A DNA stretch of 64,000 bases, taken from contig NC_040018.1 in the NCBI RefSeq assembly GCF_000972845.2, positions 2,027,632 through 2,091,631 on the forward strand, given 5' to 3'. Positions 51,999 to 64,000 of the stretch are shown one piece after another. The position numbers and the translations under genes are program-made. The notes beneath the pieces were generated by a model. The model was not told the origin of the DNA and made no database searches. It saw only the letters and a program-made list of their open reading frames with translations. Within the stretch, counting starts at the first letter, position 1, and each line of letters opens with the position of its first letter. This DNA comes from Larimichthys crocea (lineage: Eukaryota; Chordata; Actinopteri; Sciaenidae).

Positions 51999-54073
51999 AC
52001 AAAGATCCCCAGTCGGATGCAGACCAGTTACATTGCGGTTCATGACCTTTCAATAAACTTATATGTAGGAATTGACACATTTTATATTATGGCCGAGCTG
52101 ACAATGACACTTTGGTCACCAGTGAGAGGAACTCCAATGCTAAAGGCTACTGATTCAGTCAGGTGGTCAAGGTGTGATGGTTCAAGTAGGTTCACTTCAG
52201 CTTGGGGATTTAAGATACAGATTTGCTGTTGTAATGAGAAAAAAAATATAAAAAATATTGCCTGTTCAAATCTCCCAAAGTTCTTATGACCTTCAGCTAC
52301 TCGTGACTGATTTGATTTGATTTGATTGTTGTCCTCTTCAAAGTGAGTTTACATATCCTGCTGATGCACATCCTAATAACCCTTTGCCACACTAGCATAT
52401 GTGCGTTCATATGCATAATTCAAATAGGCCCTGACAGACCGCTGTGCCCACTGTTAATACAAACCACAACTGCAAGATCACCTCCGGGGAAGACCACCAT
52501 ATGGCAACCCACACTGTCTGTTTCAAGAACACGCAAAGCATCACAGTGAGCTGGATTCAAAACGACAGCCTTCCTCAACCTCTGCAGGTTTTTACAACAT
52601 CACTGTAGTCCTCTAATGGCCCCAGAGCTATACTAGTCTGTGCTACAGATGAGTGGTGTGACCACAGAAAAGTCACACAGCAGAGATTATATTGATGAGC
52701 TCTGAAACTGATTCATGCACGCATTCCTTGTTACAAGATCACACAGACTATAAAGTGGGGAGTATTTAATGTGAACTAGTGTGTCCAATTGCTGAGTAAG
52801 GCCAGCAGTAGGCTGTAGAAAGAGAATATAACTGTCTAGCTTGCACGAATTGTGTAATTTTAAAGGTCGGAGAGAGCCAGAATTTTAGAGCACCCGAGAG
52901 GTGATAATTTCTTACCAGCAATCCACGATGTATAGCAGAAAAATCTTGAGTCAATTACAACATATAGTCTATTAAAATCTTTGAAAATGTGATATAAAAT
53001 ATTTACAATTTTGTGTATCTTTGAGTACGCAATCAACATGTGTTTCTGTGTATGCATAAAATTACACCATTTAATGGCCCCCCACTCATCTAACCACACG
53101 CACCTTGCTACACTTCACCCAACCCCAGCTGTATAGGTGTGAGGTGTGTGTCCTAGTGTGACGGGAGCATGGTGACGAGGCCAGTAAATCTGCGCCAAGG
53201 GGTGGTCTCTGAGCCTGCCCCAGCCTTGGCAGGACCGCTGGGCCCAAATTGAAAGCAGACGTGTTTGGAGTTCATTCTCTGAGTTACTACTGTTCAATTG
53301 TGATTTACAAGAGTGTGTGAGATATGGAAATCTCTCACGCAACTCAAGATATGGGCTGAGTGAAAGCACATTGTGAAACAGGCCCCTCCGCCCTGTGGGA
53401 AGGACTAATCTGTAAACTCATGCTATCCCTCCATTTGGCCAGCACTGTTTATTCAATGTTTTCATCCTTTCAGCATGTCATCTCATCAAATAGAGGAATG
53501 ATATCCTCTGGCTAATGGAAAAAGCATGCCAGAAAAGACAGGCAATTCAGGCCCAGGGGTGGGGTGTGGGGGTCAATGAGACAAGAAGGCTAACCAGTGT
53601 TATCCTCCTCTATGGACAACTACACGCAAAAAATTGTAGATTATCTTATTATAAACCAAAAAACGGATTGATAAGTAAATGTCAGAGTTTTCTGCTGACT
53701 TATTACGCCCCCTGCACTCCTGGTGAAATAAATGACTAGGGTTCAGTGTTTACTACAACTTGCACAACAGGTAAGCCTTAATCTACACTTTATTTAACAG
53801 TTGTGAAATTAAAATGGATAATTTATATAAATCACTAAACACTGTAGAAACACTGAGCAGTTCAGTCACTTTTCTCTGTTTATTTTCCAAAATTACTTCA
53901 AAGTTCTAGTGACTAATGCTATAAAATCAACACATTCATCATCATATTCCTATTTGTGTCCCAAACACAAAGTCTGACACCAACTATGGCCTGAGACTAG
54001 CTTCACACGGAGATATTGCTGGCACATTTTCCAAGTTTTTGCAACAGCTAACTCAAACAAAAAACATATCTTT

Positions 54074-54510
54074 ACCAAGCAGCAACCTCTGTGGCTGTGA
54101 AGTGAAGTCAACATGGAAGTGTCAAAAACTGTAATTCCTCAAACGTACACTTGAGGCTTGACACAGAACAAGTCAATCCCATAAGCCCCCATCTTAAAAT
54201 GTCCAACTTCACAGCAGAAATAAACAGTCTGGTACAAAAAACTGTTTTGGTCTCTATAGCTAATTTCCCTGTTCGTGATTAGCAGTGTTACTGCTTTGAT
54301 TGACAGAAGAGTGGCCTGTTTGAGAACCCAGGCTTCATTCGGCCTGCCGATGATTCCGTCTTTGCCGATTTTTAGATTAGCCGGGAGGCAGAAGAAGCAG
54401 AACTACCAACATGGTGGAGGCCAGAGCCACCATCTTCTGAGCCTCAAAACGGCTCTTTAGAAGCCTGTTGTTGGTGTCACGGATACACGGTCCACTCTTT
54501 ATACTGTCAC
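54074..54510 (-). repeat. Dispersed ~500-bp repeat, minus orientation
   Basis: Inverted relative of 51505-51998, from ACCAAGCAGCAACCTC to TATACTGTCAC. It lacks the middle AT-rich part. Confidence 0.8.
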
Positions 54511-55263
54511 TAGTTTTAACATAAAATCAGTGTCATCATTCAGAACTGTCTAAATCGCTGCAAAGGTTCAGCTCTCATCATAGTTCTATTAGATTTATGT
54601 TTGGATTTCCTATCAGTGTTGTTCTTAATGTTATTTTTAATCCTGGCTGTTTACATTGGTCAAATCAAATTTGTTTCAGAAAAAAAACAAACCCCTTAGA
54701 TCATCAAGGAACATTCAGGGAATGTAATCTAACCTTAAAATGGTGTTTTTGCATCGCTCATCCTGGATGACTCATCTTTCATCTGGGGTTGTCAGGAAAT
54801 TGATAATTGCCTCACGATGTTGGTAATTTTAGAAGTAACTCTGAATGGCTTTATTGTTACCAGAGGTGCCCTGAGTTGAGCTTTCCACATGTCTGACGAC
54901 AGCTCCGTACGTTGACAAGCACACCTTCACCTTTTGATTCTTGCAGATTCATTGATCAAAGAAACCTGAAATAGCCGATGCAGATGGTGAATAACCTGGA
55001 ACAATAGGTTGTCTCATATTTGTGTGCCTACAGAAAATCTTTAAAGAAAACAGATAATAATCGTCTTAAATTCTAAACCGCTATTGATCATCGTAATGTC
55101 GTGAAAACTACTAGAGCGGTGGCCTGGATTGTAGTAAATTAAATCACCATGGAGCTTGAATATAATAATAGAAGACATTTGTCTATTTTGGCTGGAATGG
55201 TTGGGGGAAAATCCTGGCACGCTTTACTTTGGACAAGACTTTCAAAATCATAATTGAGTGGAT

Positions 55264-55273
55264 NNNNNNNNNN
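55264..55273. other. Assembly gap (10 N)
   Basis: Ten unknown bases, a placeholder length. The sequence to the right restarts as a copy of 50097 onward. Confidence 1.
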
Positions 55274-55352
55274 CTCTCCTCTCTGCTCCCCCCCTGCTTC
55301 AATCTTCATCCTCACCACTCTGTCTCTCTGTCAGGCACAGTGCCGTGATATC

Positions 55353-55432
55353 CTATACAGTCTGCACTTTTGACCAACGGTCCTGGATAATGGTTTTCAG
55401 ATTCTTCAAGGTGGCCTGAATCTGTGCCAGAG
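55353..55432 (-). CDS. Terminal coding exon of an unidentified gene (copy 2)
   Basis: Identical in coding sequence to the exon at 50176-50255, although the surrounding block has many small deletions. If the block is a false duplication, only one copy exists in the genome. Confidence 0.45.
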
Positions 55433-56655
55433 CTGAAAATGGAAAGCAAACACGAGTCCACCACCCTCTGTTCCTACTTAACTCCAATGTAAGCTGATTA
55501 TTCAGGTTCTCAGAAAATTCTGTCATGCTTTTTCATGTGAGACTCCCATCCCTTAATGGCCACGCCGACAGGCGTGAGTTTGTTTTATTACTGGCTGTCT
55601 TTATGTAGTACCTCAATATGGAGAATCAATCATTAGTTTTAGATATTTCCTGAAACGTGTTAACAAACATCTATGTGAAACCTCTACATGTCTGCATGGT
55701 GGAGTTAGCTACCGGTTGCCTGTGGATCACTAAAGGCGGTTTATATAATCTCACATTATTCAGGGCGCTTTAACGAGGTCTCCTCACGTCCCACAAGGCC
55801 TTGGTGTGTGGTTCTCCTGACCACAGAGCTATGTTTATTCTACCCGCTCCTTTTTTTTATAGTCGTACAATTGTTGTGGTTGTAGCGCAGCCCAAGAGTT
55901 GCCAAGCGATCCATGATTCCATCACGGTGTTACTACTGGACAATTGAAAAGTAATTAATATTGTAATGCCTTGGTGTATCTTTCATTGCTTTGGATTGCT
56001 TTGTAAACAGTCAATGAGTCAATCGTCAAATGTCACATTATCCCTGTGAGGTCCTGGTGGACACTGCAATCACCCGAACAGCTGCTGGGGCTATTTTCTA
56101 TGAATTTGTATGAATTCATGCCAAAGTGGGGATGTCTGGCAAAGCCTCAGATCTCAGGCTCCTTGATGACTCAACCGGGGTTCATGTCAAACATCAAAAA
56201 AGCAAAAACAAACCAAAATAATAATAAATAAATAAATGAATGAATAAACATACAGCAGGAAAATTACAAAACACTTTTTTTCCATTCAGTTCAGTACAAA
56301 GATTTTTGCCACTGACTGTGGTGTGAGTCCATTTAGTTTTTGCTAACGACTGTATCAGTACTCCCATATGGACACAGCAATTACATCACCGTTCAAACAC
56401 TGTGAAGTTATAGCACAGTTTCTGACAGTCTTCAGTTCAGTCTTGGATTCCCAGTGAGTCGTCTACTGCTCGTTCTGTTTTACTCAGTTCAGGCCTATAA
56501 AAGCACAGTTGGTTGCGGTTGATAGCTCAGCGAACACCTACCTATGCAAGAAGATTACATCATGACTGTTTTGTAGTTGTTGTTATAATTATTCAGCCAT
56601 TTTATGCCCCTCTTACATACCTTAGACAGAGGAGATGCGGGAGACAGATTGGCCC

Positions 56656-57138
56656 ACTGTAGTATAAAGACTGCATGGGTCACAAGAGGTTTCTGAAGAG
56701 CCATTTTGAAGCTCAAAATCGGTGGTACCGCGATGTTGGTAGTCCTGCCTCTTCCGCCTCGGGTAATCTAAAAATCAGTACAGAAGTGGTCATGGCAGAC
56801 CTGAGGCGGCAGAATGATGCCTGGGTAACTGCACACCACCTGTCAGTTGAAGCAGCACATGTTAATTATGCATAACTTTAAGCCTTAATATAATTTGAAC
56901 ATGTGGTTAAAAAAAAAAAATCAGACTCAGGACCGTTGTCTAAACCACAAAATTAGTTATAGAGAGCAAAACTTTTTTTGTACCAGGCTGTAAACATGTT
57001 TATTTTGCTGTGAAGTTGGACATTTTCACATGGGGGCTTATGAAGACTGACTTGTTCTGTAGCCAGCCTCAAGTGGACGTTTGAGGAACTGCAGTTTCTG
57101 GCACTTTTACATAGCTGCTGCTCGATTGGCATGCAACC
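56656..57138 (+). repeat. Dispersed repeat within duplicated block copy 2
   Basis: Counterpart of 51505-51998 with many single-base deletions. Confidence 0.8.
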
Positions 57139-59154
57139 AAGATCCCCAGTCGGATGCAGACCAGTTACATTGCGGTCTATGACCTTTCATAAAACTATAT
57201 GTAGGAATTGACACATTTTATATTATGGCCGAGCTGACAATGACACTTTGGTCACCAGTGAGAGGAACTCCAATGCTAAAGGCTACTGATTCAGTCAGGT
57301 GGTCAAGGTGTGATGGTTCAAGTAGGTTCACTTCAGCTTGGGGATTTAAGATACAGATTTGCTGTTGTAATGAGAAAAAAATATTAAAAAATATTGCTGT
57401 TCAAATCTCCCAAAGTTCTTATGGCCTTCAGCTACTCGTGACTGATTTGATTTGATTTGATTGTTTGTCCTCTTCAAAGTTGAGTTTACATATCCTGCTG
57501 ATGCACATCCTGATAACCCTTTGCCACACTAGCATATGTGCGTTCATATGCATAATTCAAATAGGCCCTGACAGACCGCTGTGCCCACTGTTAATACAAA
57601 CCACAACTGCAAGATCACCTCCGGGGAAGACCACCATATGGCAACCCACACTGTCTGTTTCAAGAACACGCAAAGCATCACAGTGAGCTGGATTCAAAAC
57701 GACAGCCTTCCTCAACCTCTGCAGGTTTTACAACTCACTGTAGTCCTCTAATGGCCCCAGAGCTATACTAGTCTGTGCTACAGATGAGTGGTGTGACCAC
57801 AGAAAAGTCACACAGCAGAGATTATATTGATGACTCTGAAACTGATTCATGCACGCATTCCTTGTTACAAGATCACACAGACTATAAAGTGGGAGTATTT
57901 AATGTGAACTAGTGTGTCCAATTGCTGAGTAAGGCCAGCAGTAGGCTGGAGAAAGAGAATATAACTGTCTAGCTTGCACGAATTGTGTAATTTTAAGGTC
58001 GGGAGAGCCGAATTTTAGAGCACCCGAGAGGTGTAATTTCTTACCAGCAATCACGATGTATAGCGGAAAAATCTTGAGTCAATTACAACATATAGTCTAT
58101 TAAATCTTTGAAAATGTGATATAAAATATTTACAATTTTGTGTATCTTTGAGTACGCAATCAACATGTGTTTCTGTTTATGCATAAAATTACACCATTTA
58201 ATGGCCCCCACTCATCTAACCACACGCACCTTGCTACACTTCACCCAACCCCAGCTGTATAGGTGTGAGGTGTGTGTCCTAGTGTGACGGAGCATGGTGA
58301 CGAGCCCGTAAATCTGCGCCAGGGGTGGTCTCTGAGCCTGCCCCAGCCTTGGCCGGACCGCTGGGCCCAAATTGAAAGCAGACGTGTTTGGAGTTCATTC
58401 TCTGAGTTACTACTGTTCATTGTGATTTACAAGAGTGTGTGAGATATGGAAATCTCTAGCAACTCAAGATATGGGCTGAGTGAAAGCACATTGTGAAACA
58501 GGCCCCTCCGCCCTGTGGGAAGGACTAATCTGTAAACTCATGCTATCCCTCCATTTGGCCAGCACTGTTTATTCAATGTTTTCATCCTTTCAGCATGTCA
58601 TCTCATCAAATAGAGGAATGATATCCTCTGGCTAATGGAAAAAGCATGCCAGAAAAGACAGGCAATTCAGGCCCAGGGGTGGGGTGTGGGGTCAATGAGA
58701 CAAGAAGGCTAACCAGTGTTATCCTCCTCTATGGACAAACTCACGCAAACAATTGTAGATTATCTTTGTCAGAGTTTTTCTCTGACTTTTACGCCCCCTG
58801 CACTCCTGGTGAAATAAATGACTAGGGTTCAGTGTTTACGACAACTTGCAAACAGGTAAGCCTTAATCTACACTTTATTTAACAGTTGCGAAATTAAATG
58901 GATAAATTATATAAATCACTAAACCTGTAGAAAACTGAGCAGTTCACGTCACTTTCTCTGTAAATTTTCCAAAATTACTTCAAAGTTCTGTGACTAATGC
59001 TATAAAATCAACACATTCATCATCATATTCCTATTTGTGTCCCAAACACAAAGTCTGACACCAACTATGGCCTGAGACTAGCTTCACACGGAGATATTGC
59101 TGGCACATTTTCCAAGTTTTTGCAACAGCTAACTCAAACAAACAACATATCTTT

Positions 59155-59584
59155 ACCAAGCAGCAACCTCTGTGTGTGAAGTGAAGTCAAACAGGAAGTG
59201 TCAAAAACTGTAATTCCTCAAACTACACTTGAGGCTTGACACAGAACAAGTCAATCCCATAAGCCCCCATATTAAAATGTCCAACTTCACAGCAGAAATA
59301 AACAGTCTGGTACAAAAAACTGTTTTGGTTCTATAGCTAATTTCCTGTTCGTTATTAGCAGTGTTACTGCTTTGATTGACAGAAGAGTGGCCTGTTTGAG
59401 AACCCAGGCTTCATTCGGCCTGCCGATGATTCCGTCTTTGCCGATTTTTAGATTAGCCGGGAGGCAGAAGAAGCAGAACTACCAACATGGTGGAGGCCAG
59501 AGCCACCATCTTCTGAGCCTCAAAACGGCTCTTTAGAAGCCTGTTGTTGGTGGCACGGAACACGGTCCACTCTTTTACTGTCAC
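59155..59584 (-). repeat. Dispersed repeat within duplicated block copy 2
   Basis: Counterpart of 54074-54510 with small deletions. Confidence 0.8.
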
Positions 59585-59754
59585 TAGTTTTAACATAAAA
59601 TCAGTGTCATCATTCAGAACTGTCTAAATCGCTGCAAAGGTTCAGCTCTCATCATAGTTCTATTAGATTTATGTTTGGATTTCCTATCAGTGTTGTTCTT
59701 AATGTTATTTTTAATCCTGGCTGTTTACATTGGTCAAATCAAATTTGTTTCAGA

Positions 59755-60050
59755 CTGGTACAAAAAACAGTTTTGGTCTCCATAGCTATTTTCCCCTATT
59801 CATGACAACTGTACTGAGACTGAACTTTTATATAACTCACCTGTTCAAATTATATTAAGGCTTAAAGTTATGCATAATTAACAGCATGGCTGCTTTGAAT
59901 GACAGGTTGGTGCCATTACAGATGGCTTGTTTGAACACTCATTCAGCCAATGAGCCACATCTTTACTGATTTTCAGATTAGCTGGGAGGCGGAGGAGGCA
60001 GGACTGCCAACATGGCGGTGGCCAGAGCCACAGATTTTATACTGTCAGTG
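59755..60050 (-). repeat. Dispersed repeat, minus orientation, starting where block copy 2 ends
   Basis: ACTGGTACAAAAAACAG, CCATAGCTATTTTCCCC, TATGCATAATTAACAGCATG, TTCAGATTAGCTGGGAGGCG and a final ACTGTCAGTG. Less diverged from the presumed family consensus than the others here. Its start coincides with the point where the two duplicated blocks stop matching. Confidence 0.8.
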
Positions 60051-62052
60051 ATCTCCACACAACCTGTAACAATACAATCTACTATCTTTACTGTATAGTT
60101 TCAATTACTTCTCATTTCAGTTACTGTCCATAGCTGAAAAAACAGGCAACATGTTGAAAGTTACAGACTTTAAGTGATGAAAACTGATGCACAAGTTACT
60201 TTTTTACTTCTCAATTTTACATCATCTGAAGAGCATGCACAGTTAACTGGAAACATTTTAAACTATTGATTGCATAGGTCATCTGCATTAATTGTTTTAT
60301 TATTTTACTCAAAAATGTTAACTTTTTGTTTTCACTGTGCGTGCTTTGTTACTGAGCAGAATGGCAGTTAAGTAAATGTTTGTGTTAAAGTGTTTTTTTA
60401 TGACTAATTCCCTGCAACAGATGTCACAGGTAAACAGAAACACATGTCGCCCTTGTGGGTTTAGCAATTTGTTTTGCTCAAACAGACGACAGCAGCACAC
60501 CTTCAGTTATAAACCAGACCGGTTCAGAACATAACCAATCACAAAAGTTATTTCCTCTGGCCTGTGGCCTGGCCTCTCGCATGCAAATTAACCTCACATG
60601 GGTCTCTGTTGGACACACACACCCAAACACATATACATATACACAACACGCACCTGGCTCTTTCCTCGAGACAACACCTGCTCTCCACACGAACAACCCC
60701 TCTTCATCCATCTCTGTCTAACCACAAAACTCTCCTCCCCTCAAAGCAAGACTTTAATGAAACACTATGAAACCCTGACCTGTGACTTTAGCAGAATAAT
60801 TCTTAGCCAGTGACGTTAGTGTGGAAAGATGGATGGGATCAAGAGATAAAAAGATGGATGGAATTGCAGACAAGAAATGAAGGAAAACGCAGCTTCATGC
60901 CACAATATTGATCATCGCCTAATCGCCTAGTTCAACACCAGTCTCATGAGGCAGATGGAGAAACTTCCTGGCGAGTTAGCTCACTATCAGAAATTCAAAG
61001 GGGTAATGTGTCTGTTCTGCCTCCAACATCAGCTCCTGTTCTCCAGCTCTGCTCCACTTCTCCCACCCCCCACCATTAAAAAGACATCCATCCTTACAAC
61101 AAGACAGAGAGGGAGGCACGACAGAGATTGAGAGGCGCTGTTATCTAAAAGCTACAGACAGCGGTGCTTTACTTGTCAAAAATAAAACCACATGGATACA
61201 TCACATGGATGTAGACAAGCCTCGGCTCGTGCACGTACGCAAACACCCATGCATCAATTCCCTCAGATATGACATCTGTGTCTATGATCTGCTTAGATAA
61301 ACAAACATGAGTAATGACTGAGTTGTGGAAGCAAATAAACATGTAAATACCACCGAGATTATGTTCAGTGTTGAAAGCAATTGATGTAAACTTGATAAAA
61401 GAAATTTGTTTTGGTCAAATCTTGCATATAAACTCACTCGTTGTGTGCACCCTGTGTGTGCATGTACTACGTGAATCCATGAACTTGTCATCCTTTTGTA
61501 ATGAGGGTTGTGAAAATAAAGCACAAAATACTGGCTTTCGTTATCTTCTGTCATAACACGACACAGACATTCCTCTCAGAAGCTAATGAACAGTTGAGTG
61601 ACTCAGTGTTATGGTTATGGCTCCACTAAAGCCAGTAGCTATGAGAAGATTAAGGAGGACTTCGGATGGATCCAAAACTAGCTCTGCCCCAGAAGGAATT
61701 TTATTTGGCCTTTCGGTCGAGGGTGATTAATTCTGATCACGAGTCCTTTTTTGTCTGCTTATTATTTTCACTAATTACCACCTCTGATACAAAAGTGAAG
61801 GACAGCAATTTATGTATGTGCGTGCTGTATGACCGGCTGGAGGTGTCTCCGCTCGCTGCCTCCCTCGCTGGCCTCTCTTGCTGTCTCTATGTCAGTAACA
61901 ACTCCAAACCGCACCACAACTCAAGTGTTCCATACAAGTGATTCACAGAGCATTCACTTTCTCCGTTTATTTTTGGGTAAATCTACTTTCAGGGGAACAG
62001 ATTTTATTTTTGGATTCTTAGACTTCACACACTTTGTGTTGCCCAGTGCCAA

Positions 62053-62439
62053 TCATATATACTGTACAAAGGCACAGTACGATCTCTTGTCATGTGGCAT
62101 CGATTCATCGACATCTGATATGATGAAAGAAATCAAACTGTTGAGTGAGGGGGTGAGTTCAGCTAATGTGGTCTCAGTCACAGCTACCATTTCACGAGAG
62201 GCAAACTCCAATAACTTTTCCACTCGAGACATGGCTAAGGCTGATAAAATGTAGCTAAAGCCGATGACTGGCCTGGCCATGTAGAGCTTTGGATCACTTG
62301 AGCCAGGGCCTGACAATGATAAGCCGGACCTGGCATGACCCTCTATGGCTGCCGCAACTTGGACTTCCATGTTTAAGTTAGAAAAATAATGGCAATGCCT
62401 AGATGGTTCACAGTCTCTCCTTGTATGCTCTATTGCCAC
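62053..62439 (-). other. Uncharacterised 128-aa ORF
   Basis: Open frame containing MEVQVAAAIEGHARSGLSLS, PGSSDPKLYMARPVIGF and MSRVEKLLEFASREMVAVTE. It looks more protein-like than other ORFs nearby and contains an amphipathic helix, but I recognise no family. It has no clear splice sites and overlaps a plus-strand ORF. It may be a domesticated or repeat-derived fragment. Confidence 0.25.
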
Positions 62440-62509
62440 GAGATGTCTAGTTTCAGCTTAACACTTTGCCACACATGCAGCATGGCTCTAGGGTTGGTTG
62501 GATCAGTGC

Positions 62510-62695
62510 CATTATTAGATAGATAGTCATGGCCCCCAGAGGAAGAGGACTTGATGACCTTTCCTGTTGTGTCACTATGAGGTTGAAATGTATGATTTTG
62601 ACTGAAATATGTTAATAATATTGGACAGACAGCCATTAACTTTTGTTCAGACGCTTACGTTCCTCTCAGGATGAACTGTAATAACTTTGGTGATC
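62510..62695. repeat. Degenerate teleost interspersed repeat
   Basis: Segments TTTCCTGTTGTGTCACTATG, GGATGAACTGTAATAACTTT and GGTGATCTTTTGTCCTC resemble a common fish retroposon (recalled), related to the stretch at 11.0-11.3 kb. Confidence 0.5.
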
Positions 62696-64000
62696 TTTTG
62701 TCCTCGAGGCCTCGCAGCCCTCGTCTTCACATTCCCTGTCGAACTGTTGAATCTCAGATTCATGCCAGGCTCATTAAGTGCCCCATTTAACTCAGTGAAG
62801 CCCCACACATGGCTCTTTTCATGAGGTTAATGCACTTGGTGTGTTTGAACCTTGTGCATTATGCACCCTGCTGTTCGAGATCCCCACACAAGCACACATA
62901 TACACAACTTTTTATGATGAAACTAAAATGCAAATTGCTGCATCGATGGGCACGCTTTTTGTTAGTCTGTTATGCAAGGGGCTTACTATGTTATTATAAA
63001 ACAACCTGCACTGCAGCTGTATAGCTGTAAACACCGAGACAGACACAACTGACATGACAAAGAGGCAGTGGCTAAAGAAAGATGTGAGAGAGAGAGAGAG
63101 AAACAGGACAGGCTAATGCAGAGAGACTCATCTGGAAGCATTTTGTGTCAAAGAGGAAAGCAACTGTGGTTTAGAAAACGATCGTGACAGCAATCTCCCT
63201 GAGTACAGAGCATTATCTGACGTATTATTTTCAGATAATTCTTTAAATAAGAAAGCTCTCTTTAGATAACACGTGGCTGCTGGGAGTGATTATGATCGCA
63301 ATTTATTTGGTTAGTTCAATTCTGAACATTTTTTTCCCACTAAAATCAGTCAAAATATAATATGACAAAATACTTGATATGCTATGCTCGGAGTTATGTA
63401 TGTTACATATGTATTATGAAATGACTTGTCTATTTGCTATTTGTCTATTTGTTACTGTGACACTATGTTACTACTGTGTTACTATTTGTTACTGTCACTT
63501 GATCGCAACAATCCTTATCAATGAAACTGTCTGTTCTTTTGAAGTGAGTCGACAAAAAAAAAAGAAAAACGTTTAACTGATATTAAGAGGATGTGGATAT
63601 GAATTTACGCAATATATTTAATATTTTACATGTATGTGCAGTAGGTTGCGCATTGGCTCTGTGACCCAAAGCATAAGCGGTTATCGATAATGAATGGATA
63701 TGCAGTTGATGTTAACTGGCAGTAAATGAGACAGGAGAGCGGCACAGAGAAAGGGAAATACAGCAAGACCTCCGTGATCATAATGCTTGACTTGTACTTT
63801 AAATTTGGCATGGAATTTGCTATTTAACATTTAACCATTTGTCATGGTTTCTCCAGAAGAAATATTTTCCAATAAACAATTTACTTTAGCAACAATTGTA
63901 CCGTGAATGTTACAGGCTTCATATTCAGACACAGAGGTCAACAAAGACCGAATGGATATGACCACAGCAATTTAACCTACCAAGAATTGGACGAACAGAG

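Larger units (their letters stand above)
50097..54680. repeat. 4.6-kb duplicated block, copy 1
   Basis: Same order and orientation as 55274-59754. This copy is the longer and cleaner one and is continuous with its left flank. It includes two inverted dispersed-repeat copies (51505-51998 and 54074-54510) and the terminal exon at 50176. Confidence 0.95.
55274..59754. repeat. 4.5-kb duplicated block, copy 2 (suspect)
   Basis: Begins at the first base after the gap and follows copy 1 to 59754. Differences are mostly one- or two-base deletions here, plus one of about 35 bases near 58766. The last 170 bases look identical to copy 1. Total length is about 103 bases shorter. Confidence 0.95.
60051..64000. 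other. Right end without recognised genes
   Basis: Mostly AT-rich. Apart from the ORF at 62053 and the repeat at 62510 I can support nothing. Upstream exons of the gene ending at 50176 may lie here unrecognised. Confidence 0.4.

Noticed and set aside
52017..52549. Pairs of ORFs of 75-90 aa that recur in the second block copy at 57225-57686.
   Set aside because: They recur only because the block is duplicated. The frame shifts between copies and the sequence resembles no protein.
61829..62254. 141-aa plus-strand ORF.
   Set aside because: It overlaps the minus-strand ORF at 62053, has unremarkable composition and no recognisable motif.

Overview
This is a stretch of animal nuclear genome, almost certainly from a ray-finned fish and probably a percomorph teleost. 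The signs are long introns with GT-AG boundaries, abundant CA/GT microsatellites, and scraps of interspersed repeats of the kind common in teleosts. No bacterial, plasmid or CRISPR features are seen. Three complete protein-coding genes can be read exon by exon. All lie on the minus strand and occur in the same order and orientation as, to my knowledge, on human 15q21: shc4, secisbp2l and cops2.

Layout. Positions 1-2845 are intergenic, with a 35-bp tandem repeat and a palindromic MITE-like element. Positions 2846 to about 13450 hold shc4, an adaptor with PTB, CH1 and SH2 regions: 12 coding exons, 557 aa, plus a predicted 5' UTR exon. A spacer of about 1.1 kb follows. secisbp2l, a SECIS-binding protein 2-like gene, has its coding region at 16774-30245 (18 coding exons, 1089 aa) with a probable long 3' UTR down to about 14.54 kb. 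A minisatellite at 30.73-31.27 kb separates it from cops2, COP9 signalosome subunit 2, at 31688-38943 (13 coding exons, 443 aa). In all three genes the exons join in frame without internal stops.

From 39.2 to 41.3 kb a roughly 355-bp tandem array, apparently amplified from inside a dispersed teleost repeat, abuts the cops2 promoter. From 41.3 kb to the right edge I recognise no complete gene. A block at 50097-54680 reappears at 55274-59754, directly after a 10-N assembly gap. The second copy is about 100 bases shorter, mostly through small deletions, which suggests an assembly or gap-filling artefact rather than a biological duplication. Each copy carries a convincing minus-strand terminal coding exon of an unidentified coiled-coil-like protein.

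The three recognised genes are not a functional operon. shc4 acts in receptor tyrosine kinase signalling, secisbp2l binds selenoprotein mRNAs, and cops2 belongs to the cullin-deneddylating COP9 signalosome. Their adjacency looks like conserved vertebrate synteny. I found no clear new biological system. The most useful observations are the suspect duplication, the orphan terminal exon, the tandem arrays flanking cops2, and a hairpin in a cops2 intron.
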